Below, in pieces: positions 22,677-34,077 of a stretch of 64,000 nucleotides of DNA. Position 1 is the stretch's first letter, and the number at the start of each line of letters is the position of its first letter. The notes below the pieces were generated by a model, which was not told the DNA's origin, searched no databases, and saw nothing but the letters and a program-made list of their open reading frames with translations. The position numbers were made by a program, and so were the translations under genes. This DNA is from Penicillium oxalicum (lineage: Eukaryota > Ascomycota > Eurotiomycetes > Eurotiales > Aspergillaceae): contig NC_064656.1 in assembly GCF_001723175.1 (NCBI RefSeq), positions 2,046,001 through 2,110,000 on the forward strand, in the 5' to 3' direction.

Positions 22677-25600
22677 TCTGGTAGCAAACCCTTAAAAGGA
22701 GGCGCCTTCTACGGCCCTCCCTGGAGGGGGGACCCCTTCCGAAAGGAAGCGCGAAGCCCTATATACTTCTCCCTCCCTCCCTGATCCTTACAAAAACAAG
22801 CACTCGTGGAGAAGGAAGATAATCCTTATCTAAAGGACTCACGAACGAAGATAATAAGGGACCGGCTTAGGGGGGACCTCGTGAACCCTCGAAAAACGGT
22901 CCCGGGGGAGGAGGGCGTTTACCCCCGATATAGCCCTTACGGCCCCGCCTCTCCTCCTACGTCACCGATCCGCTATAATACCCGAGGACCTCGGTTACTA
23001 GTAGACCCTTACTACCTTCTTAGAAGAGTCCGGACACCCCTATACGACTCCTTACGGACCCTTATACCAGGAATAAACTATAAGAAAGGGGAAACCCCTA
23101 TAGGTATAAGAGGCTACTATTCACGATACTCCCTGTATTCTCCTTGATCCTTCCTATTTCTAATAGATACTACTTCGACTTACGGACCTGCCTCCGCGGA
23201 CCCTCTCCCGCGAGAGGAACGCCTAAATACTCCTAAAACCGACCAGGCCCTCTCCTTCTTACCTCCGATCGTGGCTAAAGCCTACCGAACGTAGCTTCGA
23301 AACTATATCCCGGACGACTACGCTAAGGCTATATAGGATATTAAGACTACCGCCTTTAGTGTCTACCTATAATAGAATAGTACCTAGGCGTAGTCGAATA
23401 CCTCCTCTTCCTCCCGGGCGGCGCTCGCTACTACCCCGGAGGAGACCGACTAAACTAGCTCTTCTCTGTCTCCGGTAGTTAGCTTAAATCTCCTAGAGAT
23501 CCGCAAGGTCTTAATAAAAAAGGTGCCTAGTATCCGTCCCTACTCGGGAATAATCGCCTAAGACGCCGCTCGCGTGTACCTACGCGATTACGAAAGGTTC
23601 TTCTATAAGGTCTCGTACCTCGTAGGCGCAGGAGGAATCCGGATACCGATAAAATCATCTACGCCTAAGAGTCCCTAACCGGGCGAGCTAAGAAGGTATA
23701 GAATACCTATCGCTAATAGATCGTTAACTAGTACGCGGAACCGATTAAGACCTAGGAAGATTATCGCGCCTGGATCCTTCGGGAATTTTCCGAATACCTT
23801 GGCCCTAAAAAGCGCTAGGATCGCTTCGCTAATATATATCAAGGATCCCTTACTTTCGCTAAATACGCTATGAATCTGTAGCAAGTAGCTATTAATACCG
23901 AGGTGCCCCTTCTAGAAGAAGTCGTTATCTAATACCTCCGAAAGGGTGCGAAAGCTACCCTCTAGAAGAAGTAGGCTAAGGATCGCGAATACCCGACTAC
24001 TCTCTGAGCCGTGATCGACCGCTTTCTAGTATAAGAGGGGAGAAATAATCTCTAGTTAGATCGGAAACCACTCCTCCTCTAAGGCTAGAGACGCTAATAG
24101 CGATTTCCGGATAAACGCTATAGCCGGCGGTCGCGATAGCTCGAGCACGGCCCCGCGAGGGAAGGTACGTAGACGGGCCCCTATGAAATACTATATATAC
24201 GGGAAGCTAGGTTATATTAAGAGAGACTGCCCTAAGGGAGTTCCTTTATAGCAAAAAAATATAAGCGGCTAGACGAATTAGAGGCCTTCGCTAGCTAGCT
24301 CCGAGCTACCTCTTGCGTGCCCCCGCTTCTAGGACCTAACCCCCTCGAACCTAACGTATACGAAGCCTCCCTGCTCGCTATCTAAGCGGGTCTCCTGCTC
24401 TATTAGGCCCGAGTTAGCCCTCGGGAAGTACTAATACGCGCCCTCTTAGACTCCGGTTCCTCTTACACGTTTATCTCCTCTCGAGCTATAACGTTACTAA
24501 GAGGATCCGTTCGCCTAAAGAAGCCTCCGGACGCCCTCTAGGTAAGGCTACCTAATAGGCGGTCCCTACACACAGAAGGACGCGCTCGCGTCCTGCTAAA
24601 AATAGGGATATAGACCGGAAGCGTGAAGGCCTAGATCCTGGATATGCCCGACCTTGAGATCGTCCTTAGTCGGGACTTTCTGAAGTAACAGAACCCGACT
24701 GTTAATTAGGTTAGCTCTCGGCTAACTATCTGTGATTACCGGCGAACATACCTTATCGAACCTTATAAGGCTCGACCTAATCACGAACTCGAAGAAGCGG
24801 GTATCTTCCTGATGTTATCTAAATAGATATATAAGTAAATACGCAAGAAAGACGAGGGCACCCTTATAATCTCTATTAGGGCTCCTCGAGATGACTCCCT
24901 CCTCTAGAGGCTCCTATCTTATACCCGGACCCCCGGATCCGGACCCTTATAGGGAAATATAGGAAGATTATCCGCGACGAACTCCCTGATACCTTGCCTC
25001 CGGAAAGGGAGATCTAGTATAATATTAATACTAGCGACGCGAAGCCCGTGAATATCTATGTCTATTCTCTCTCTAAAGAGAAACTAGACGAACAGATACG
25101 CTAAGTCGATCTCCTCTTAAAGAAGGGACTAATCCGCCCTTTAGCTAGCCCCTAGGGGTTTCTAGTCCTATTCGCCCCTAAGTCTAATAGCAAGTAGAGG
25201 ATATATATCGATTACCGTGCCCTAAATAACCTGACTAAGAAGAACGGGTATCTGTTGCCCCGGATCTAAGACCTTCTCGACTAAATCGGGAGCGTATAGG
25301 TCCTAACGAAGATCGACCTCGCGTCTAGATTCTAGTAAGTGCGCCTGACCGACCGCGTAGTACCTAAAACTGCCTTTAACACTATCTAGGGAAAATATAA
25401 GTAGCTTGCGATGCCCTTTAGTCTTTATAACGCCCCCGCAACCTTCTAGACGGTTATAAACGAGGCCCTTTAGCCCTACCTTAGCAAGTTCGTGGTTATA
25501 TACCTTGACGATATCCTTATCTTCTTGGATAGTATAGAAGAGTATTACGAGCACCTTAAAAAGATACTCGAGATCCTCGAGAGGGAACGACTAATCGTCT

Positions 25601-26636
25601 AACTAGGGAAGTGCGAGATTATAACTAACAAACTAGAATTCTGCGGATATATCGTCGGGAACGGGAGCGTATAGCTAATACCGGCTAAGATCGATATTAT
25701 CCGTACGTAGCTATAACCTTAGAACGTGCACGAGCTATAATAGTTCCTCGGCCTCGCGATATACTATCGGCGGTTTATCTACGGGTTCGCGGAGATATAC
25801 GTGCCCCTACACGAACTCCTAAAAGAATCGGACGCTAAGCTCCGGAAGCTTAAGTTCCGCCCTGTCCGGTAGAATATGGCTTGTGAGGCTACCTTCCGAA
25901 AGCTAAAGAAGAAGTTATCGGAAGCCCCCGTTCTCTTATAACCGGATCTTACGTAGCTATTCACTATCGAGACCGATACTTCTGAATAGGCGATCGGCCT
26001 AGTCCTGCTCTAGAAGGGACTAGAAGAGGCACTCTACCCTATCGTATACGACGGGCGGAAGCTTATAGGCGCCGAGCTTAACTACCTGGTGCACGAGAAG
26101 AAGTTACTAGCTATTAAAGAGGCCCTGCGGCTTTAGGATAAATATATTAATAACGGAACCTAAACAGAAATCGTGACGGACCACGCTAGCCTATAGTACC
26201 TATAGACGACCGTTACCTATAGTAAGCGCCTCGCCCGCTAGGTTAGCGAATTTTAGGAGTATAATCTCAAGATCCGATACTGTCCGGGCACTAAAGCCGT
26301 CGTGCCCGACGCCTTGAGCCGACGACCGGATTTTATTGAAAGGTTACCTGCTAACGTTGTACGAGATCGACCTATATAGAAGGCCGCCCTAACGGCCGTG
26401 AACGTAACTGTTTAAAAGGTAGCCGAGGATAAATGGTTGGCCGCGACCGTTAACTTCTTAGATACGGGAGTGCTTCCTGATGATAAGCTCCTATCTAAGG
26501 TAGTAACTCGATACTCGGATTACCTCTCTATATAAGACTAGGAAGACGCTAACGACCGCTAACTAACCTTTACGTATGAAGATGGCCTGAAAGTACCCTA
26601 CCTAGAACCGGTATTTAGGGGTGATCTAGTTAATAA
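22677..26636 (+). pseudogene. Element C, truncated copy: gag, protease, reverse transcriptase, RNase H
   Basis: The reading runs from the primer-binding site to just after RNase H, then stops abruptly at TTAATAA where LTR C2 begins. The zinc knuckle near 24187-24240 has lost Cys and His codons (YYIYGKLGYIKRDC). Reverse transcriptase is clear: RIYIDYRALNNLTKKNGY near 25198 and VVIYLDDILIF near 25495. An RNase H-like segment (TIETDTSE) lies near 25965. Integrase is missing altogether compared with the second copy. Frequent TAG and TAA codons at Gln and Trp positions show RIP. It encodes no working protein. Confidence 0.85.
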
Positions 26637-26790
26637 TGAGATCCCGGAAGGGTGGTCACGTGAGTCATGACTCACGTGAGTACCCCTGTTCGGCCCTGTA
26701 TAGCCCCGTGACTGTCCTTACAGACCCGATATTTAAGAGATACTGTAGATATACTCCAAAAAGGAACCTTTCTTTACTCTTCGAATCATA
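26637..26790 (+). repeat. LTR C2 (middle)
   Basis: 154 bp and nearly identical to C1, including the intact 24-bp palindrome. It is joined directly to the truncated first copy on its left, with no polypurine tract before it. Confidence 0.9.
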
Positions 26791-29700
26791 TCTAGTAGTA
26801 AACCCTTAAAAGGAGGCGCCTTCTACGGCCCTCCCCGGAGGGGGGACCCCTTCCGAAAGGAAGCGCGAAGCCCTATATACTTCTCCCTCCCTCCCTGATC
26901 CTTACAAAAACAAGCACTCGTGGAGAAGGAAGGCAACCCTCATCCAAAGGACTCACGAACGAAGATGATAAGGGACCGGCTTAGGGGGGACCTCGTGAAC
27001 CCTCGAAAAACGGTCCCGGGGGAGGAGGGCGTTTACCCCCGATATGGCCCTTACGGCCCCGCCTCTCCTCCTACGTTACCGATCCGCTATAATACCCGAG
27101 GACCTCGGTTACTAGCAGACCCTCACCACCTTCTCAGAAGAGTCCGGACACCCCTGTATAGCTCCTTACGGACCCTTATATCTAGGAATGAACTATAAGA
27201 AAGGGGAAACCCCTATAGGCATAAGAGGCTACTATTCACGATACTCCCTGTATTCTCCTTGATCCTTCCTATTTCTAATAGATACTACTTCGACTTACGG
27301 ACCTGCCTCCGCGGACCCTCTCCCGCGAGAGGAACGCCTAAATACTCCTAAAACCGACCGGGCCCTCTCCTTCTTGCCTCCGATCGTAGCTAAAGCCTGC
27401 CGAACGTAGCTTCGAAACTGTGTCCCGGACGACTACGCTAAGGCCGTGCAGGATATCAAGACTACCGCCTTTAGTGTCTACCTATAACAGAACGGCACCT
27501 AGGCGCAGTCGAATACCTCCTCTTCCTCCCGGGCGGCGCCCGCTACTACCCCGGAGGAGACCGACTAAACTAGCTCTTCTCCGTCTCCGGTAGTCGGCTT
27601 AAATCTCCTGGAGATCCGCAAGGTCTTGATAAAAAAGGTGCCTAGCATCCGTCCCTACTCGGGAACAATCGCCCAAGACGCCGCTCGCGTGCACCTGCGC
27701 GATTACGAAAGGTTCTTCTATGAGGTCTCGTACCTTGTAGGCGCAGGAATTCCGGACACCGACAAAATTATCTACGCCTAAGGGTCCCTGACCGGGCGAG
27801 CTAAGAAGGTATAGAATACCTATCGCTAACAGATCGTTAACTAGTACGCGGAACCGATTAAGACCTAGAAAGGTTATCGCGCCTGGATCCTTCGGGAATT
27901 TTCCGAACATCTTGGCCCTGAAAAGCGCTAGGATCGCTTCGCTAATATGTGTCAAGGATCCCTTACTTTCGCCGAATACGCTATGAATCTGTAGCAAGCA
28001 GCTATTAATACCGAGGTGCCCCTTCTAGAAGAAGTCGTTATCTAATACCTCCGAAAGGGTGCGAAAGCTACCCTCTAGAAGAAGTAGGCTAAGGATCGCG
28101 AACACCCGACTACTCTCCGAGCCGTGATCGACTACTTTATCTAGTATAAGAGGGGAGAAATGATCTCCGGTTAGATCGGAAACTACTCCCCCTCTAAGGC
28201 CAGAGACGCTAATAGCGATTTCCGGATAAACGCTATAGCTAGCGGTCGCGATAGCTCGAGCACGGCCCCGCGAGGGAAGGTACGTGGATGGGCCCCTGTG
28301 AAATGCTATATATGCGGGAAGCTAGGTCATATCAAGAGAGACTGCCCTAAGGGAGTCCCTTTATAGCAAAAAAACATAAGCGGCTAGACGAATTAGAGGC
28401 CTTCGCTAGCCGGCTCCGAGCCGCCTCTTGCGTGCCCCTGCTTCTAGGACCTAACCCCCTCGAACCTAACGCACACGAAGCCTCCCTGCTCGCTATCTAA
28501 GCGGGTCTCCTGCTCTATTAGGCCCGAGTTAGCCCTCGGGAAGTGCTAATACGCGCCCTCTTAGACTCCGGTTCCTCCTACACGTTTATCTCCTCTCGAG
28601 CTGTAATATTACTGAGAGGATCCGTTCGCCTAAAGAAGCCTCCGGACGCCCTCTAGGTAAGGCTACCCGATAGGCGGTCCCTATACACAGAAGGACGCGC
28701 TCGCGTCCTACTAAAAATAGGGATATAGACCGGAAGCGTAAAGGCCTAGATCCTAGATATGCCCGACCTTGAGATCGTCCTTGGTCGGGACTTTCTGAAG
28801 TAACAGAACCCGACTATTAATTGGGTCAGCTCTCGGCTAACTATCCGTGATTACTAGCGAACACACCTTATCGAACCTTGCGAGGCTCGACCTAATCACG
28901 AACTCGAAGAAGCGGGTATCTTCCTAATATCGTCTAAATAGATACGTAAGCAAATACGCAAGAAAGACGAGGGCACCCTTATAATCTCTATTAGGGCTCC
29001 TCGAGATGACTCCCCTCCTCTAGAGGCTCCTATCTTATACCCGGACCCCCGGATCCGGACCCTTATAGGGAAATATAGGAAGATTATCCGCGACGAACTC
29101 CCTAACACCTTACCTCCGGAAAGGGAGATCTAGTATAATATTAACACTAGCAACGCGAAGCCCGTGAATATCTATACCTATTCTCTCTCTAAAGAGAAAC
29201 TAGACGAACAGATGCGCTAAGTCGATCTCCTCTTGAAGAAGGGACTAATCCGCCCTTCAGCTAGCCCCTAGGGATTTCTAGTCCTGTTCGCCCCTAAGTC
29301 TAATAGTAAGTAGAGGATGTGTATCGATTACCGTGCCCTAAATAACCTGACTAAGAAGAACGGGTATCCGTTACCCCGGATCTAAGACCTTCTCGACTAA
29401 ATCGGGAGCGTATAGGTCCTAACGAAGATCGACCTCGCGTCTAGATTCTAGTAAGTGCGCCTAACTAACCGCGTAGTACCTAAAACTGCCTTTAACACTA
29501 TCTAGGGAAAATATAAGTAGCTTACGATGCCCTTTGGTCTTTGTAACGCTCTCGTAACCTTCCAGACGGTTATAAACGAGGCCCTTTAGCCCTATCTTAG
29601 TAAGTTCGTAGTCGTGTACCTCGACGATATCCTTATCTTCTCGGATAGTATAGAAGAGTATTACGAGCACCTTGAAAAGGTACTCGAGATCCTCGAGAGG

Positions 29701-31900
29701 GAACGACTGATCGTCTAACTAGGGAAGTGCGAGATTGCAACTAACGAACTAGAATTCTGCGGATATATCGTCGGGAACGGGAGCGTACGGCTAATGCTAG
29801 CTAAGATCGATATTATCCGCACGTAGTCACAACCTTAGAACGTGCACGAGCTACGATAGTTCCTCGGCCTCGCGATATACTATCGGCGGTTTATCTACGG
29901 GTTCGCGGAGATATGCGTGCCCCTGCACGAACTCCTAAAAGAATCAGACGCTGAGCTCCGGAAGCTTAAGTTCCGCCCTGTCCGGTGGAATATAACTTAT
30001 AAGGCTGCCTTCCGAAAGCTGAAGAAGAAGTTATCGGAAGCCCCCGTCCTCTCACAACCGGATCTTACGTAGCTATTCACTATCGAGACCGATGCTTCTG
30101 AATGGGCGATTAGCCTGGTCCTGCTCTAGAAGGGACCAGAAGAGGCACTCTACCCTATCGCATACGACGGGCGGAAGCTTATAGGCGCCGAGCTTAACTA
30201 CCCGGTGCACGAGGAGTTGCTAGCTATTAAAGAGGCCCTGCGGCTTTGGGATAAATATATTGATAACGGAACCTAAACGGAAATCGTGACGGACTACGCT
30301 AGCCTATAGTACCTACAGACGACCGTTACCTATAGCAAGCGCCTCGCCCGCTAGATTAGCGAATTTTAGGAGTATAATCTTAAGATCCGATACCGTCCGG
30401 GTACTGAAGCCGTCGTGCCCGACGCCTTAAGCTAACGACCGGATTTTATTGAAAGGTTACCTGCTAACGTTGCACGAGATCGACCTATATAGAAGGCCGC
30501 CCTAACGGCCGTGAACGCAACTGTTTAAAAGGTAGCCGAGGATGAATGGTTAGCCGCGACCGTTAACTTCTTGGATACGGGAGTGCTTCCTGATAATAAG
30601 CTCCTGTCTAAGGTAGTAACTCGATACTCGGATCACCTCTCTATATAAGACTAGGAAGACGCTAATGACTGCTAACTGACCTTTACGTATGAAGATAGCC
30701 TAAAAGTGCCCTACCTAGAACCGGTGTTTAGGGGTAATCTAGTCAATAAGATACACTCACAATACGGATATCTAGGATGGCCAGGCCTAAACGGTGTCCT
30801 GAGACCGAGAGCTTGGTGGCCCTAGATAAGAGCGGATGTAGAGACCGCGGCACGTGAGTGCCCTTAGTGCTAGGTTTCTTAGGGATCAAAGAAGGCCCTG
30901 GAACGGGAAACGGCCTACTACCTAGTAACTAAAGGGATTAGGCCTTTCTAGAGATAGGGGATCGACCTTATCGGACGACTGCCGATAACACCGAACGGTA
31001 ATAGATAGATTATTATAGCAATCGACTACGCGACCAGATAGCCGATAGCTAAGGCCGTCCCGGAAGCTACGGAAGAAGCGCTTAGGACCTTCCTCCACGA
31101 GGAAATCTTTATGAATTACGGAGCGCTACTCGAGATCCTCTCCGATAATAGTTCAAACCTCCTTTCGGGTGCGGTTAGCTACTACCTAAACCTGCTAAAA
31201 ACTCGGTACCGGCTAACTACCCCCTACCACCCCCGTACGAACGGGAAAGTAGAAAATCTTAACGGTCTACTCGGCTATATATTGATAAAGTACCTTATAG
31301 GAAAGCTAACGAAGGCGTAGGACCTATATCTAGCGCAGGCGACCCTAGCCACACGGGTCCGGGAACACGCGGTAACTAGGTATAGCCTATTCTTTCTGGT
31401 TTACGGGGTCCACCCCCGCTTACTAGGTAACGACCTAATAAAAGAACCCTTAGCATTCGTAGGACGGACTAAAGAGCTCTAGGACGTAAGTGACGCCCGC
31501 ACTAAAGCGAATAAACTACTACTATCCCGAGCGATCCGGACTAACAGGATCAGGGACAGCCAGGTAACGAAGACAAGCTTCGAAAAGGGAGATTAGGTCC
31601 TCGTTCGGAACAAATTAGTACAGAAATTCGAGAGCAAGTAGTTCGGACCTTTCAAAGTCCTTACGGCACACCTACTTGGTATATATATACTAGAAGAACC
31701 GAACAGACGGGTCCTAAAGAACCTGATTAATAGTTCGCGGCTGGTTAGAGCTAACGTAAAGGACCCGGGAGCCCTATAGACATCACAGGCGGCACAAGTA
31801 GCACTCCGGAGACAGGGGATCTGACTGAGACGACCCCGAGAGCTACTAAAAATTATCGAACAGGATAATACTCCCCCTACGTACAGGGACTTATCTACCT
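26791..31900 (+). pseudogene. Element C, full copy: gag-pol
   Basis: This copy keeps more of the original codons. The zinc knuckle is intact as KCYICGKLGHIKRDC near 28306-28350. Reverse transcriptase is seen at 29310-29670 (CIDYRALNNLTKKNGYP and VVYLDDILIF), RNase H near 30080-30390. Integrase follows: a core segment near 30960-31310 with IDLIGRLPITPNGN and then TTPYHPRTNGKVENLNG, the usual gypsy integrase signature. The tail near 31610-31760 (FGPFKVLTAHLLGIYILEEP) resembles the integrase carboxyl end. Stops at TAG and TAA, mostly at Gln and Trp codons, break the frame many times, so the copy is dead. Confidence 0.88.
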
Positions 31901-32287
31901 TCACGAAGGAAGAATAGAATCAATTCCTAACAGACCGGGCTAACGGTGCACGCCCGAGTAAAGTAGGGGAGGAGAACGTTGTAACGGAAGCCCTCGATCG
32001 GAGCCGCAAACGCATCGATAGGGAAAACAGAAAGACTAAGAAACGCGCGATAGACTAGGAGGAGCTCTAAGCACCTATATCTAGGAACGAGCTCTAGGAC
32101 ACGGACTCGTTAGGATCTAGTAGACTCCTACTAGGGGACGTTCGGAATGGCCGGGACGCCGACTAAGACGAACGGGATTTATTTAACGGACCTCTCGCCG
32201 TTATAGTCCCTACGAGGTACTAATACTAATACAAAGCACATCGAATTTAACTACCTATACTAACGCCGAAAGCACACGAAAAGGAGA

Positions 32288-33260
32288 TTACTTCCCTAAA
32301 CGCTTCTTAATAGAGACGAACGGGTTATCGTCGCTATTACTATTATTATCGTTATTATCGTTATCGTTATCCTCGAGCTTAATCTGCCCATTCTCGACTA
32401 GGTACGCCTCTAGGATCTCGAGATCGCTCTCCAAAGCCGCGATTATCTCCGGAATCGCCTTATAGGCCTCTAACGCGACCGTAAAGTCGTTCTTGTTGTA
32501 AACCTAAGGATCCTTTAGGGGACTAGATAGCCACGAATTCTTAAAGAAGGTGCCGTTATCCTTAGCCTTACCCTTGCCCTTGTCCTTCCCCTTCTTAGGC
32601 TTATTATCCTAGCCCTTCTTCTTTTTAGAGCTGCCCTCGCCGCTATCGTTATTATAGGCCCGCTTCTTGCCCTTTGGATCGCGCTACTAAAGGTTAGCTA
32701 AGGAGATCAGGAATAAACGAAGGGGAATATACCTTTTTATCCTTGACTAGCACGTAGGAGGGACATATCTTATTATAATATTCCTATACCCAAGGGTCGA
32801 GGAGCTTGTCCCTCCGTAAGAAGCACTAGGACGCGTTGCTATTAAATTAGCAATTTCTATAGCCTCCGGCCCCTAACAGACCCTCTCGCTTAGTCCCGAA
32901 AACGCGACAGGAATCGAACGGACTATTCAGGTTACCACATAACTAGCATTCCTCACCGTTGGGAGCCTGTTTACCGACCTATTAGGTGAAGGCTGCCCGA
33001 ACCTTCGTGAGGGTACCGCAATCCTTCGGGTTATCGTTCCTCTAGTCTACGTCTCGGACTTATAAGCTATTCGTCTAGAAGTCCTTCGTATGGTTAGTCT
33101 TAAACTAACTCCCTAGAGGATTACCACGGGTATCTAAGCCCGTCTATAGCCCGTTAGTCTGCGCGGTATTCGGATCGAAGTCCTTCTTGCGCGTATACAC
33201 GAAAATCTAAGCCGGAGTGTACTTTACCGCGACGGCCCTCTTCCTTGTTACCGGAGCCAT
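32288..33260 (-). pseudogene. Antisense ORF between integrase and 3' LTR of element C, unknown function
   Basis: On the minus strand a long coding-like reading runs from ATG at 33260 (MAPVTRKRAVAVKYTPA) to TAA at 32288-32290, about 320 codons. It contains a Cys-bearing middle (CGNLNSPFDSCRVFGTKREG), a Lys-rich linker (KGKKRAYNN then KKKKG), a charged helix-like part (VALEAYKAIPEIIAALESDL) and an Asn/Asp tract before the end (NPFVSIKKRLGK). The stops within it are nearly all TAG or TAA where CAG, CAA or TGG would fit RIP. One frame change lies near 32,690. I do not recognise the family. It could be an accessory gene of the element or a captured host gene. It is present only in the full copy. 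Confidence 0.6.
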
Positions 33261-33920
33261 CCGCGACTAAGCGGTCCAGACCTAACGCTCGACAGAGCTA
33301 CTAAGGGAAGGCTTAGGAGAAGACGACGGAACAGGAGCACGAGACTCTGAAAACTCCCGATCGCTCACAAGCTAGTCCTTAGATTACCGAGGGCTCGATA
33401 GAGCGTCCGGTATAGGAAGTTTAAGGACGAGAGGAGACAAAGGGGCAGGAGCGAACTTAGCAGGAGGATTGACTACTAGCTCAGAAAGAGGATAAGGAGG
33501 AACTGAAGACCTATTAGCTACTTAAGGGTCTAGTTCGGACTCGGAGTGAGCTGCCCGGCCTAGGAAAAAGTCTTGGAATATACGGGATAACCTAGATAGT
33601 GTCAGAAGGGATAAGGAAGAAAGATAAAGAGAAGAAGAAGCGATCGAGGGGATTCACCTGTACTTATAGCGGGGGATCCTTTATTCCCCCGGACTGCCCT
33701 GATAGGAGCTTTTGGCGACCATTAGCCGTATACGGTGGTTGTGAGTGGCCGAAAATGATGTTGCACCTTTTCCTTTGTTAAACCCCTGCTATTTTGACTT
33801 TACCGTGTATATACAAACGTACTAAGGCGGGAACCTGCGGATATGACCGAACGGAGTAGCAGTGAGCTTAGGCTGTGTTACCCTGAAGCTCGGGGCGAGT
33901 TTAGTCTAAGTGGGGGAGGA

Positions 33921-34073
33921 TAAGATCCCGGAAGGGTGGTTACGTGAGTTATGACTTACGTGAGTACCCCGTTCGGCCCTGTATAGCCCCGTGACTGTCC
34001 TTACAGACCCGATATTTAAGAGATACTATAGATATACTCCAAAAATCAACCTTTCTTTACTCTTCGAATCATA
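33921..34073 (+). repeat. LTR C3 (outer right)
   Basis: 153 bp, starting TAAGATCCCGG (from TGAG) after the purine tract GTGGGGGAGGA. In the palindrome region all three CpA on the plus strand have become TpA, while the minus strand is untouched, so it is no longer a perfect palindrome. Confidence 0.9.
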
Positions 34074-34077
34074 GGTA

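Larger units (their letters stand above)
22523..34073 (+). mobile_element. Element C: Ty3/gypsy retrotransposon nested in element B, one full and one truncated copy
   Basis: Three LTRs (22523, 26637 and 33921) bound a truncated internal region (22677-26636) and a full one (26791-33920). The full unit is 7.4 kb. Each LTR of about 154 bp starts TGAGATCCCGG and ends CATA. TCTGGTAGCAAACCC follows as primer-binding site. The outer ends carry the 4-bp duplication GGTA. Order of domains (zinc knuckle, reverse transcriptase, RNase H, integrase) and the YLDD box mark it as Ty3/gypsy. RIP has put TAG and TAA codons all along it. Confidence 0.9.
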
